Of a stretch of DNA of 35,491 bases, positions 6,799-14,278 are shown one piece after another. The notes under the pieces are model-generated. The model made no database searches and was not told the DNA's origin. It was given only the letters and a program-made list of their open reading frames with translations. The position numbers and the translations under genes were made by a program. The stretch is from Planctomycetota bacterium (lineage in GTDB: Bacteria; Planctomycetota; Phycisphaerae; FEN-1346), in contig JAPLMO010000316.1 in NCBI GenBank assembly GCA_026386995.1, positions 1 through 35,491 on the forward strand. The letters run 5' to 3'. Position 1 is the stretch's first letter. Every line of letters begins with the position of its first letter.

Positions 6799-7665
6799 TT
6801 GACCCCGGCCATTATTCTCGGCAGCGGCATCTGGCGGATGTTGCAGGGCCCGAGCGCGCCGCAACTTTCGGGCGGCCGCACGCGCGAGACGCCCTTCGGC
6901 CCGTCGCGGCCGGTCTACGAGGCCGTCCTGCCCGGCGGCCGCAAGGCGCTGCTACTCACGCGCCACGGAGAGCGCGGATACGACATCGGCGCCTGGGCCG
7001 TCAACTATCGCGCCAACCTGTGGGCACTGAAGGACCTCGGGACCGACTACGTCCTGGCGACGTGTGCCTGCGGGGCGATCGACCCGGGCCTTGCCGTCGG
7101 CAGTTTCGTCGTCCCGCACGACATCCTCGACAAGACCACCCGCCGCGCAAAGACCTACTTTGAGTCGAGCGGCCTGGGCATCATCCGCCACGCCGAGCCG
7201 TTCTGCCCCGCGTTGCGGTCGGCGATTGCGCAGGGCCTTGCGGCCGCCGGCGCGCCGCACCGGACGGAAGGCATCTACGCCTGCACCGACGGGCCGCGCC
7301 TTGAGACCCCGGCCGAGATCCGCTCCTTCGCACGCGAAGGGGCGACCATCGTCGGCATGACCCTGGCGCCGGAGTTCGCCCTGGCTCGCGAACTGGAGAT
7401 GTGCTACGCCGCCGTGGCGTTCGTGGTCAATCCGGCGGAGGGCGTGGCCCTGCGCCCGTATCGGCCCGACGTCCTCTTTGAGGGCATGGCCACCGAGGAA
7501 GAGTTGGAGGAGGGCGACCGTGCGGCCGACCGGCTGCCCGGGATTCTCGCCGGGGCGCTCGAGCACATCGCGCCCGAGCGGCCTTGCCACTGCCGCCAGG
7601 CGATGAAGCGGTACAAGGACCGCGGCGAAATCGGCGAGGATTTTCGGACGTGGCTGAAGCAGTAG
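6799..7665 (+). CDS. MTAP/PNP-family nucleoside phosphorylase
   Basis: The 288-residue product belongs to the purine nucleoside / 5'-methylthioadenosine phosphorylase family, which splits purine nucleosides with phosphate. It has the phosphate-binding start AIILGSGIW, RHGERGYDIGAWAVNYRANLWAL, the ACGAIDPGLAVGSFVVPHDILDKTTR segment, CTDGPRLETPAEIR and GATIVGMTLAPEFALARELEMCYA. The TTG start at 6799 is needed to keep the AIILGSG loop; the next ATG would remove it. Because it sits next to mqnC, it might carry out the nucleoside-cleaving step of the futalosine pathway (normally MqnB) by phosphorolysis, but ordinary MTAP function in methionine salvage is the alternative. Family is sure, substrate is not. 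Confidence 0.85.
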   Translation: MTPAIILGSGIWRMLQGPSAPQLSGGRTRETPFGPSRPVYEAVLPGGRKALLLTRHGERGYDIGAWAVNYRANLWALKDLGTDYVLATCACGAIDPGLAVGSFVVPHDILDKTTRRAKTYFESSGLGIIRHAEPFCPALRSAIAQGLAAAGAPHRTEGIYACTDGPRLETPAEIRSFAREGATIVGMTLAPEFALARELEMCYAAVAFVVNPAEGVALRPYRPDVLFEGMATEEELEEGDRAADRLPGILAGALEHIAPERPCHCRQAMKRYKDRGEIGEDFRTWLKQ

Positions 7666-7676
7666 GCGATGCCGTT

Positions 7677-7738
7677 CGAGCCCGCGACGGGAGTCGCGGG
7701 GTATTCGCGAATGCCCCGCGGCTTCCGCCGCGGGCTCG
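7677..7738. repeat. Nested hairpin between convergent genes (family E)
   Basis: Outer arms CGAGCCCGCG (7677-7686) and CGCGGGCTCG (7729-7738) enclose a second stem, CGCGGGG (7695-7701) with CCCCGCG (7714-7720), around the palindrome ATTCGCGAAT (7703-7712). It lies between two convergent genes and could act as a bidirectional terminator, but lacks a T-tract on either side. Confidence 0.75.
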
Positions 7739-7747
7739 ATAGGCGAC

Positions 7748-8863
7748 TTACTTCTTTTCCGTTGTCGTCTCGCCGTGGCTGATAACGGCATTTACGCCTT
7801 GCTCGCGGGCGATGTCCAGGACCTCCGCAACAATCTTCTGGTCGGCCGACTTCTCGGCACTGATCGCCACTTTCTCGGCGCCCATCAGAAGCGTCCCCGC
7901 CTTGGCCCGGAACTCTTCCAGCGTGAGCGTCTGCTCGCCGATGCGGACCTTGCCGTCCGCCGCAATGGTCACCGCCAGCGGCTGAGCGGCGGCCGGGCCG
8001 GCGGCCTTCGGCGCAAGCAGCATCGGGTGCACCTTCATCAGGGCGTCGCGCAAGACGTCGTAGACCTGCATGAAGCGGCCGACGGACTCGTCCGCCTCGG
8101 CCTTCAGGACGGCGGTCCGCACGTCGGCCGGCATGGCGTTCAGGGCGTCCCTCAGGGCCGGCATGTCCTTCGGCTTGCCGTCGAGCACAGGGGGCCGGCC
8201 TTTACGTTCGCTCGTCGGACGAAGGATGAGTTCGACGGGGGTCTTCACGGGCGGCACGACCGCCGGGTTCGCCTCGTACAGGAGTTCCGCGTTGACGCTC
8301 GTGGACTCGAAGGGCACGTCCAGGACGGCCTCGGTGAAGTTCGAGAGGCAGACGACCGTGCCTTCCTGGTCGGCGGCCCGCAGGGCCTGCTCGGACGGTC
8401 GCCCGACGTAGACCCACTGTACAGGCCGCTCCAGGCCGGATTCGGATCCCCCCAACTTCAGGAGTTTCCACGCGGGCACTTCCACGGTCTCGGTTTTCCC
8501 GTCGGGCTTGGCGACGGTCCAGCGAGCCGCCACTTCGACGACCGTGCCGCCGGGGGGGCTGAACGAGCCGGCCGCGGTCATGTAGCCGGGTTGGCCGGGC
8601 GCCAGGTCCAAGAGCGCCAGGGCGAACACGATGTGCGACGGCTTCGCCTTCACGACGATCACGCTCTCGTGCTCGCGCGTGCCGGGGCTGCACGCCAGAA
8701 GTTCCAGCCCGCCCCGCTGGAGGCAGACCTCGCCCTCCAGCCGCACTTCCCGGGCCTTCGTGTCGACGACGATGCCGGGCAGGGTCTTGATGACGGGGAC
8801 TTCGCCTGCCGGTGCGGCAACCGCCAAGAGCAGCAGGGCGGCGACGGTTATAGCGTGGCGCAT
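7748..8863 (-). CDS. Secreted YdjY-domain protein with C-terminal ExbD/TolR-like domain
   Basis: The 371-residue product has a cleavable signal peptide (MRHAITVAALLLLAVAAPAG). Residues about 28-130 (GIVVDTKAREVRLEGEVCLQRGGLELLACSPGTREHESVIVVKAKPSHI) match the YdjY domain found in many planctomycete secreted proteins. Residues about 295-365 (LAVTIAADGKVRIGEQTLTLEEF, then VAISAEKSADQKIVAEVLDIAREQGVNAV) resemble the periplasmic domain of ExbD/TolR, but without the transmembrane helix those proteins need for proton-motive-force coupling. The ATG has GAGGA upstream. It is last in a minus-strand run after the cyclase-fold gene. Function is unknown; the fusion suggests a periplasmic partner or binding role. 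Confidence 0.75.
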   Translation of the reverse strand: MRHAITVAALLLLAVAAPAGEVPVIKTLPGIVVDTKAREVRLEGEVCLQRGGLELLACSPGTREHESVIVVKAKPSHIVFALALLDLAPGQPGYMTAAGSFSPPGGTVVEVAARWTVAKPDGKTETVEVPAWKLLKLGGSESGLERPVQWVYVGRPSEQALRAADQEGTVVCLSNFTEAVLDVPFESTSVNAELLYEANPAVVPPVKTPVELILRPTSERKGRPPVLDGKPKDMPALRDALNAMPADVRTAVLKAEADESVGRFMQVYDVLRDALMKVHPMLLAPKAAGPAAAQPLAVTIAADGKVRIGEQTLTLEEFRAKAGTLLMGAEKVAISAEKSADQKIVAEVLDIAREQGVNAVISHGETTTEKK

Positions 8864-8920
8864 AGGGTCCTCGCGGGCCGGTTCACATCCGAAATCGGAG
8901 ATTTCAAATTTCCGACACTT

Positions 8921-10216
8921 CTACTTGCATTCCGCCAGGGCGATGAGGCAGTAACTGGTGGGCACGATGGCCATCTGTTCGCCCTCGTACCACCGCTCGG
9001 CCGCGTTGACCCACGTGCCGTCGGGCCGCTGTCGCGCCAGGATCGCCTCGGTGATCTCGGCCCGCCAGTCGTGCGGGCGGCGGCGGGCGTCCATGATCTT
9101 GTCCTCGCCAGCGGCCTTGCTGTAGGCCGCCAGCGCCCGGGCCGCCGTCATGTAATAGTAGTACAGCCCCTGCTGGCCCATCTCGGGGTTTTCCTCGAAG
9201 GTCCAGTGCTTGCGGATCCAGTCGAGCGAGGCCAGGACGCGGGGGTCCTTGGCGTCGAGGTTCGCAAAGACGAAACTCTTCAGGATTGCGTAGGTCATCG
9301 AGCCGTAGGTCTTGAAGACCTTGCGGCCGTCGGGCAGTTCGATCACCTCGGCCTTCGTTTCGACGGGCGAGTAGACGCCGCCGCCGTCGTCGCGGCCGGC
9401 AAACGCCTTGTCGTTGGACTCCGAGCGGTCCTGCGAGCGGCTGACGAAGATCGCCGCCCGCTCCCAGACGGCGCTATCCTTCGGCACGCCGGCCGCCTTC
9501 AGCGCGTCCAGGCAGAACTGCGTGTTCGACATGTCGGGCCGGTTGTTCTTGCCGTAGCCGAAGCCGCCGTACCGGAGGTCCGACTTCTCGATGCTCTCAT
9601 CCGCGCCCCACTGGCACTTCTCGATGTAGGCGAGGACCTTCTTGATCGGTTCGGCGTAGGCCTTCGGGTCGGCCCTGGTGAGGGCCTTCAGGGCGATGCT
9701 GGAGGAATAGATCTTCAGGCCCACGTCGTCGTAGATGCCGCCGTCGTCCTTCTGGTTCGCGAGCAGATGCTGGACGGCCCGCAGGATGCGCGGGTCCTGA
9801 GTAGTCATGCCGGCCTCCAGCAGGGCATCGGTGCAGAGGGCGGAGATGCCGACGTTGCCCTTGACCCAGGAGCCGTCGGGGCCTTGCTCCTTGAGGAGCG
9901 CCGCCGCGCCTGTCTCGATCGCGCGGATGCGGCGTGCCTCGAGCGTGGCGGCGTCGGCTGGGCCTGCGGTCGGGCCTGTTATCGCAGAGCCGGCCGCCTG
10001 GGCCTCCTTCTTCGCCCGCTCAGCCTCGGCGGCCCGCTTGATGGCCTCCGTGTGGACCGCCAGTTCCGCCTGCTGGGCCTCGACCATCTGGTGTTTGCTC
10101 TCTGGCATACACCAGAATAAAAGGCCCGTGACCCCAAGACCCGCCGCCAGCAGCAACCCCAGGCCTGCCGCGCACACTACGGCAATGGCCACGATGATCT
10201 TCGCTCCCTTGCTCAT
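8921..10216 (-). CDS. Membrane-anchored prenyltransferase/squalene-oxidase-repeat protein
   Basis: The 431-residue product has an N-terminal membrane helix (about residues 7-36), an Ala/Glu-rich linker and then an alpha/alpha-toroid domain with QW-like repeats: LLKEQGPDGSWVKG, NQKDDGGIYDD, LRYGGFGYG, RDDGGGVYSP and ILARQRPDGTWVN. These are hallmarks of the terpenoid-cyclase/protein-prenyltransferase fold. The DxDD acid motif of squalene-hopene cyclase is not evident and the protein is shorter than the 600 or more residues usual for that enzyme, so I do not call it a hopanoid synthase. Similar anchored toroid proteins of unknown function are common in Planctomycetota. It lies 57 bp upstream of the YdjY-domain gene. 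Confidence 0.8.
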   Translation of the reverse strand: MSKGAKIIVAIAVVCAAGLGLLLAAGLGVTGLLFWCMPESKHQMVEAQQAELAVHTEAIKRAAEAERAKKEAQAAGSAITGPTAGPADAATLEARRIRAIETGAAALLKEQGPDGSWVKGNVGISALCTDALLEAGMTTQDPRILRAVQHLLANQKDDGGIYDDVGLKIYSSSIALKALTRADPKAYAEPIKKVLAYIEKCQWGADESIEKSDLRYGGFGYGKNNRPDMSNTQFCLDALKAAGVPKDSAVWERAAIFVSRSQDRSESNDKAFAGRDDGGGVYSPVETKAEVIELPDGRKVFKTYGSMTYAILKSFVFANLDAKDPRVLASLDWIRKHWTFEENPEMGQQGLYYYYMTAARALAAYSKAAGEDKIMDARRRPHDWRAEITEAILARQRPDGTWVNAAERWYEGEQMAIVPTSYCLIALAECK

Positions 10217-10318
10217 TTTTCACTCCGTTCTTTCCCTGTCAGCGAGGACGCACCCCGCCCCCGCATTCTCGAAGCGCCCGAGACCGAGGCCTTACGCCGG
10301 GCGATAAGGCACATGGAG

Positions 10319-10324
10319 ATTATA
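10319..10324 (-). promoter_or_regulatory. Possible -10 element for the toroid-protein gene
   Basis: A perfect TATAAT on the minus strand lies about 100 bp upstream of the start at 10216. No good -35 is visible at the right distance, so the call is weak. Confidence 0.3.
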
Positions 10325-10377
10325 CGACCGAGAAGGATGCCTTTCGAGGCCGCTTTCTGCCGCCCGGAGGGCGGGCC

Positions 10378-10665
10378 TTACGGCTGGGCCGGAGGAGTCG
10401 CAGAGGTCTTCGACCGCTTGGTAGCCAGGACGAACAGGTATATCGCGCCGATGGCCGCGGCGATCATGATCACCCAGTTCAGGGGGATGTACCAGTCGTT
10501 CCCCGCCTTGCGCCACTCGTCCGGCATGCCCCGGATAAAGAGGTCGGCGAAGCAGTAGACCGCGAGCGCCAGGAGGCCCAGGCCGAAAACCATCAGGGGG
10601 CCGGGGCCGTAAGGCTGACGGGCCGGCGACTCGGGCTTTGGACCAACATTCGGGTTATCCGCCAT
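10378..10665 (-). CDS. Small two-helix membrane protein
   Basis: The 95-residue product has a proline-rich cytosolic start (NPNVGPKPESPARQPYGPGP), a hydrophobic helix (LMVFGLGLLALAVYCFADLF), a short polar loop with DEWRKAGNDW, a second helix (WVIMIAAAIGAIYLFVLA) and a basic tail. The ATG at 10665 follows a strong GGGAGGA. I do not recognise a named family. It is 161 bp upstream of the toroid-protein gene on the same strand and probably shares expression with it. Confidence 0.78.
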   Translation of the reverse strand: MADNPNVGPKPESPARQPYGPGPLMVFGLGLLALAVYCFADLFIRGMPDEWRKAGNDWYIPLNWVIMIAAAIGAIYLFVLATKRSKTSATPPAQP

Positions 10666-11062
10666 GAGGGTTCCTCCCCTGAATCAATCATTGACCTGCC
10701 GCCATATTGTAGGGTGCGCGGCGGCGGCTGCAAGCGCCGAATTCGCCCGTCGGCAATCCCTCAGTTTCTGGCGCTCATTCAGCCTCAATGGGGTGGCACC
10801 CAACGCCGTTAACTAATTCGGGTCGCGGCATGAGTGTAACTCCTGTGCCATCAGCCTTTCCGCGTGCGTGGCCGTGCGGATTTTCGCCGTACCGGGCGGG
10901 TGCTCGTTCTTTTTTCGGGGCCAATAGCGCGCCTCTTTCGGCCGGTGGCGTACGTAGCGGTCCCGGACGGCAAGTCGCAACTGACGGCGCATGCCTCCCG
11001 CGGCTCGCGCCACTCCGAGCCGCCGCATCGCTCCCCGCACCACCCGCAACGCCGCCGCCAGG
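10666..11062. other. Gene-poor stretch with one doubtful minus-strand ORF
   Basis: The roughly 550 bp between the small membrane-protein gene and murJ hold no confident gene. A minus-strand frame at 10813-11049 encodes up to 78 residues, including AVRDRYVRHRPKEARYWPRK and PPGTAKIRTATHAERLMAQE. It is basic and reads more like protein than most antisense frames, perhaps the remnant of a transposase or DNA-binding gene, but it has no clear Shine-Dalgarno and I cannot assign a family. Confidence 0.3.
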
Positions 11063-11092
11063 CTTAGTTTCCTAGTGCTTAGTTTCTTAGTG
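11063..11092. repeat. 15-bp tandem direct repeat upstream of murJ
   Basis: CTTAGTTTCCTAGTG (11063-11077) is followed at once by CTTAGTTTCTTAGTG (11078-11092), with one mismatch. It is AT-rich compared with its surroundings and 120 bp upstream of the murJ start. Confidence 0.75.
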
Positions 11093-11213
11093 CAGGGGCA
11101 GTTGTTGACAACGCCCCCGCGAAAGATTACCGTATCCGTGCCCTTCCGCTGCCGACGGCCGCAAGCGATGCATACGGCCTTTCTGTGCTGCGCTGCACCG
11201 GCTGATAGGAGCC

Positions 11214-12893
11214 TTGCGAACCGCCGTGGCGTCTTTCCTGAAACACCTGCCGGTCGTCAGCGGCCTGACGCTCTTGTCGCGCCTGGCCGGACTGGCTCGC
11301 GATGCCGCCCTGGCCCACGTTCTGGGCGCCCAGTGGGTCATGGACGCCTACTCGATGGCCTTTCGCCTCCCGAACCTCCTGAGGCAACTCCTGGGCGAAG
11401 GGGCCCTCAGCGCCGCCTTCATCCCCGTCTTCACGGGGTACCTCGAGAAGGAAGGCCGCGAGGCCGCCAACCGGTTCATGAGCCTGATGATCGTCGTCCT
11501 CGTGACCACGCTAGCCGCCCTGACGCTCGTCGGCGACGGCGTGCTCCTGGCGCTGCGGTGGTATCTTACCGAGGCGGGCTCGAAGTGGCATCTGATTTTC
11601 GGGCTGTCGGCGGTCCTCTTTCCGTTCGGCATCATGGTATGCCTGGTGGCCCTGCTCCAGGCGGCGCTGAACTGCCGCCACCACTTCGCCTTGCCGGCGC
11701 TGGCGCCGGTGCTCCTGAACCTCTTTATCATCGCCGGCGCGGTGACGGCGGGCCTGCTTGTCGGCGGCGACACCGTCACGCAAGTGTACCTGATTGCCGG
11801 GTTCATCCTTGTGGCCGGCCTGGTGGAGATCGCCGTGCAAGTGCCCGCGATGAAGTGGGCGGGCCTGGTGTTCCGCCCCGTGTGGGACCTGCGGGACGCG
11901 GGCCTGCTGCGGGTGCTGGAACTCCTGGGCCCGGTGGTCATCGCTGTGGGGGTCGTGCAGGTCAACGTCTTCATGGACTCGCTCATCGCCAACCTGCTGA
12001 GCCCCAGCGAGGCCGGCGTCGCGACCTTCAGCCTCGGCCCGTGGGAGATCGCCTACCCGATGAAGATCGGCGCCGCCTCGGTACTCTACTACGGCCCGCT
12101 GATTTACCAGTTCCCGCTGGGCGTCTTCGGCATCGCCCTGGCGACGGTCGTCTTTCCGGTCCTGACGCAGTACGCCGTGCGCAAGGACCTCGTCGGGATG
12201 GCCCGCACGGCCTCGCACGCCCTGCGGTTGACACTGTTCGTCGGCATCCCGGCGGGCGTGGGGATTATCCTCGTGTGCGAGCCGCTGATCCGGCTGGTCT
12301 TCAACCACGGCAAGTTCGCCGAGGCGCCCGACGCCGTCGCCCGCACTGTCTGGGTCGCCAGCCTTTTCTCGCTGGGCATCTGGTCGTACTCCGCCAACCA
12401 CATCCTGAACCGGGCGTTCTACGCGATGCAGGAAATCACGACGCCGCGGCGCGTGGCCATGATGGCCGCCGGCCTGAACCTCACCTGCAACCTGATACTC
12501 GTGTGGTGGATGGCCGAGGGCGGGCTGGCCCTGTCGACCGTCATCTCGGCGGTCTTCCAGACGGCGGTGCTCGCGTGGCTCCTCCAGCAGCGCTGCACGC
12601 ACCTGGAGTGGCGGGCGATCGGGGCAAGCGCCCTTCGGACCCTCGCGGCCGCCGCCGTCATGGGCGCGGCCGTCTGGGCAGCCGTCTACTGGGCGGCGCC
12701 GCTGGCGCTGGCGCCCGGCCGCGGGCTTTACGCAGCCCAACTTTTCGGCGGCGTGGCGATCGGCGGCGCGGTCTTCTTCGCCGTCGCCCGGCTCCTCGGC
12801 TTGACCGAACTGGGGGACCTCCTCCGGCGCGGGCCAAGGCCGAGCCCCGTGCCAGCCGGCGTCCCGCCGCTTGAAAACGACCCGCCGGTGTGA
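11214..12893 (+). CDS. murJ: Lipid II flippase MurJ
   Basis: MurJ moves lipid II across the cytoplasmic membrane for peptidoglycan synthesis. The 559-residue product is almost wholly hydrophobic helices, as expected for the 14-helix MOP-superfamily flippase. Family landmarks are the start (SGLTLLSRLAGLARDAALAHVLGA), MDAYSMAFRLPNLLRQLLGEGALSAAFIPVF, FPFGIMVC, and in the second half GVFGIALATVVFPVLTQ and EPLIRLVFNHGKF. The TTG start at 11214 has AGGAG six bases upstream (GATAGGAGCC), and the next in-frame Met would remove the first helix. It is followed after 39 bp by alanine racemase, forming a small peptidoglycan operon. Confidence 0.95.
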   Translation: MRTAVASFLKHLPVVSGLTLLSRLAGLARDAALAHVLGAQWVMDAYSMAFRLPNLLRQLLGEGALSAAFIPVFTGYLEKEGREAANRFMSLMIVVLVTTLAALTLVGDGVLLALRWYLTEAGSKWHLIFGLSAVLFPFGIMVCLVALLQAALNCRHHFALPALAPVLLNLFIIAGAVTAGLLVGGDTVTQVYLIAGFILVAGLVEIAVQVPAMKWAGLVFRPVWDLRDAGLLRVLELLGPVVIAVGVVQVNVFMDSLIANLLSPSEAGVATFSLGPWEIAYPMKIGAASVLYYGPLIYQFPLGVFGIALATVVFPVLTQYAVRKDLVGMARTASHALRLTLFVGIPAGVGIILVCEPLIRLVFNHGKFAEAPDAVARTVWVASLFSLGIWSYSANHILNRAFYAMQEITTPRRVAMMAAGLNLTCNLILVWWMAEGGLALSTVISAVFQTAVLAWLLQQRCTHLEWRAIGASALRTLAAAAVMGAAVWAAVYWAAPLALAPGRGLYAAQLFGGVAIGGAVFFAVARLLGLTELGDLLRRGPRPSPVPAGVPPLENDPPV

Positions 12894-12932
12894 TACAAAG
12901 ATAGCCGCGCTGCGCATCACTGAGGGGTGATC

Positions 12933-14045
12933 ATGCCGCGACCGACTTACGCCGAAATCGACCTGGGCGCCATCCGCCGCAATTTCCGCGCGCTGAAGTC
13001 GCGCCTCCAGAGCGGCGTTCGTATGCTGGCCATCATCAAAGCCGACGCCTATGGCCACGGCGCGACGGCCGTCGGGCGCGCGCTTGAGCAGGCGGGCGCC
13101 GACATGTTCGGCGTCGCCCTTGTCGAAGAAGGCGTGGCCCTCCGGCGGGCCGGACTCCGGGCGCCCATCCTCGTCATGGGCATCGCCCCCGAAGACGAAG
13201 TCGTGGAGGCGATGCAAAACGACCTGGCGGTCACGGTGGACTCGGTGGGCACGGCCGCCGCCCTTCAGCAACAGGCCGCCGCGTGCGGCCGCACGGCAAG
13301 GGTGCACCTCAAGATCGATACCGGCATGAACCGCCTGGGCTTCCGCGCCGAGGAGATGCCCGAGGCCGCCGTGGCCGTCGCCCGCATGGACCACCTTAAA
13401 CTCGAAGGCGTGTACACGCACTTCGCTTGCGCCGACGAAGACGACCTGAAGCCCTCGCAGGACCAACTGGTGCGCCTGAAGTCGGCGCTGGCGGGCCTGC
13501 GGTCGGCCGGGGCGACGCCGTCTCTGGTCCACGCCGCCAACTCCGCCGCCCTGCTGAAAATCTCCGGCGCGCACTTCGACATGGTTCGCAGCGGCCTGGC
13601 GCTGTACGGCATCCGGCCCTGCGCCGACACGTCGGGGGCTGACCTGCAACCCGCGATGGCCCTGAAAAGCCGCGTGGTCCACCTGAAACGCGTCCGCCGC
13701 GGCGAAGGCGTCAGTTACGGTTACCGCTGGCATGCCGAGCGCGATTCGCTCATCGGCGTTCTGCCCATCGGCTACGCCGACGGGTACCGCCGGGCACTCT
13801 CGAACCGCGCCCAGGTGCGAATCGGCGGCCGCCTGTGCCCGGTGCGCGGCACGATCTGCATGGACGCCACGATGGTGGACTTGACGGGCGTGCCGGGGGC
13901 CGAGGTGGGCCTGGAGGCCACGGTGCTGGAGGCCGCCCATGACAGCCCGCTGTCGGCCGCGGCCCTGGCCGATCTTTGTGACACCATCCCTTACGAGATC
14001 TTGACGGGCATCAGCGCCCGCGTGCCAAGGGTTTACGTGGAGTAA
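12933..14045 (+). CDS. alr: Alanine racemase
   Basis: This PLP enzyme interconverts L- and D-alanine for cell-wall synthesis in the cytosol. The 370-residue product has the lysine motif IIKADAYGHG (K36 binds PLP), VHLKIDTGMNRLGF, EGVYTHFACADE, HAANSAALL, FDMVRSGLALYGI, the catalytic-Tyr region GEGVSYGYRWHAERDSLIGVLPIGYADGY and CPVRGTICMDATMVD. Length is normal for the family. The ATG at 12933 has GAGGGG five bases upstream; a GTG at 12927 overlaps that Shine-Dalgarno. It lies downstream of murJ and ahead of a composite repeat. Confidence 0.96.
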   Translation: MPRPTYAEIDLGAIRRNFRALKSRLQSGVRMLAIIKADAYGHGATAVGRALEQAGADMFGVALVEEGVALRRAGLRAPILVMGIAPEDEVVEAMQNDLAVTVDSVGTAAALQQQAAACGRTARVHLKIDTGMNRLGFRAEEMPEAAVAVARMDHLKLEGVYTHFACADEDDLKPSQDQLVRLKSALAGLRSAGATPSLVHAANSAALLKISGAHFDMVRSGLALYGIRPCADTSGADLQPAMALKSRVVHLKRVRRGEGVSYGYRWHAERDSLIGVLPIGYADGYRRALSNRAQVRIGGRLCPVRGTICMDATMVDLTGVPGAEVGLEATVLEAAHDSPLSAAALADLCDTIPYEILTGISARVPRVYVE

Positions 14046-14057
14046 GCCTGGGCGTTT

Positions 14058-14207
14058 GCGCGGCGGGTACGGAGGGCCTGTTGCCCAATATGTAGGGTGG
14101 GTGCTCTGCACCCACCAATGCCGTTTTTCTCGCGTGAAAACGGTGAGTGCATAGCACCCACCCTACATGAACGCCAATTGGGCAACAGGCCCCGGGACCC
14201 GCCGCGC
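14058..14207. repeat. Family B1 palindrome interrupted by a second, nested palindromic element
   Basis: The B1 left half GCGCGGCGGGT plus loop acggag is at 14058-14074 and the right half ACCCGCCGCGC at 14197-14207. Between them lies about 122 bp bounded by GGCCTGTTGCCCAA and TTGGGCAACAGGCC. This encloses an inner pair, GTAGGGTGGGTGCT (about 14092) with AGCACCCACCCTAC (about 14153-14166), and an innermost CCGTTTT/AAAACGG hairpin. The insert appears to have entered the loop of a B1 element. Confidence 0.85.
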
Positions 14208-14239
14208 CAAGACGCCATTCTAAACCGCTTCAGGCGCAG

Positions 14240-14268
14240 AAAAAGGGCCGGGCGTTTTTTCACCCGGC
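14240..14268 (-). terminator. Rho-independent terminator of the kinase gene
   Basis: On the minus strand GCCGGGTG, a six-base A loop and CGCCCGGC form an 8-bp stem (14268-14247), followed by cc and five Ts. It ends 10 bp after the kinase stop codon and is the only clear stem-plus-U-tract terminator in the window. Confidence 0.75.
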
Positions 14269-14278
14269 GCTGGCCCGA

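Noticed and set aside
7775..10120. A 781-codon plus-strand frame across the YdjY and toroid-protein genes
   Set aside because: It is the complement of two recognisable proteins with good starts, and shows no domain of its own.
8921..10216. Squalene-hopene cyclase (hopanoid synthesis)
   Set aside because: It has QW-type repeats but is too short, is membrane-anchored at the N-terminus and lacks a visible DxDD motif.
11511..14111. An 866-codon minus-strand frame across murJ and alr
   Set aside because: It is antisense to two certain genes; its composition is His/Arg/Gln-rich with no motif.
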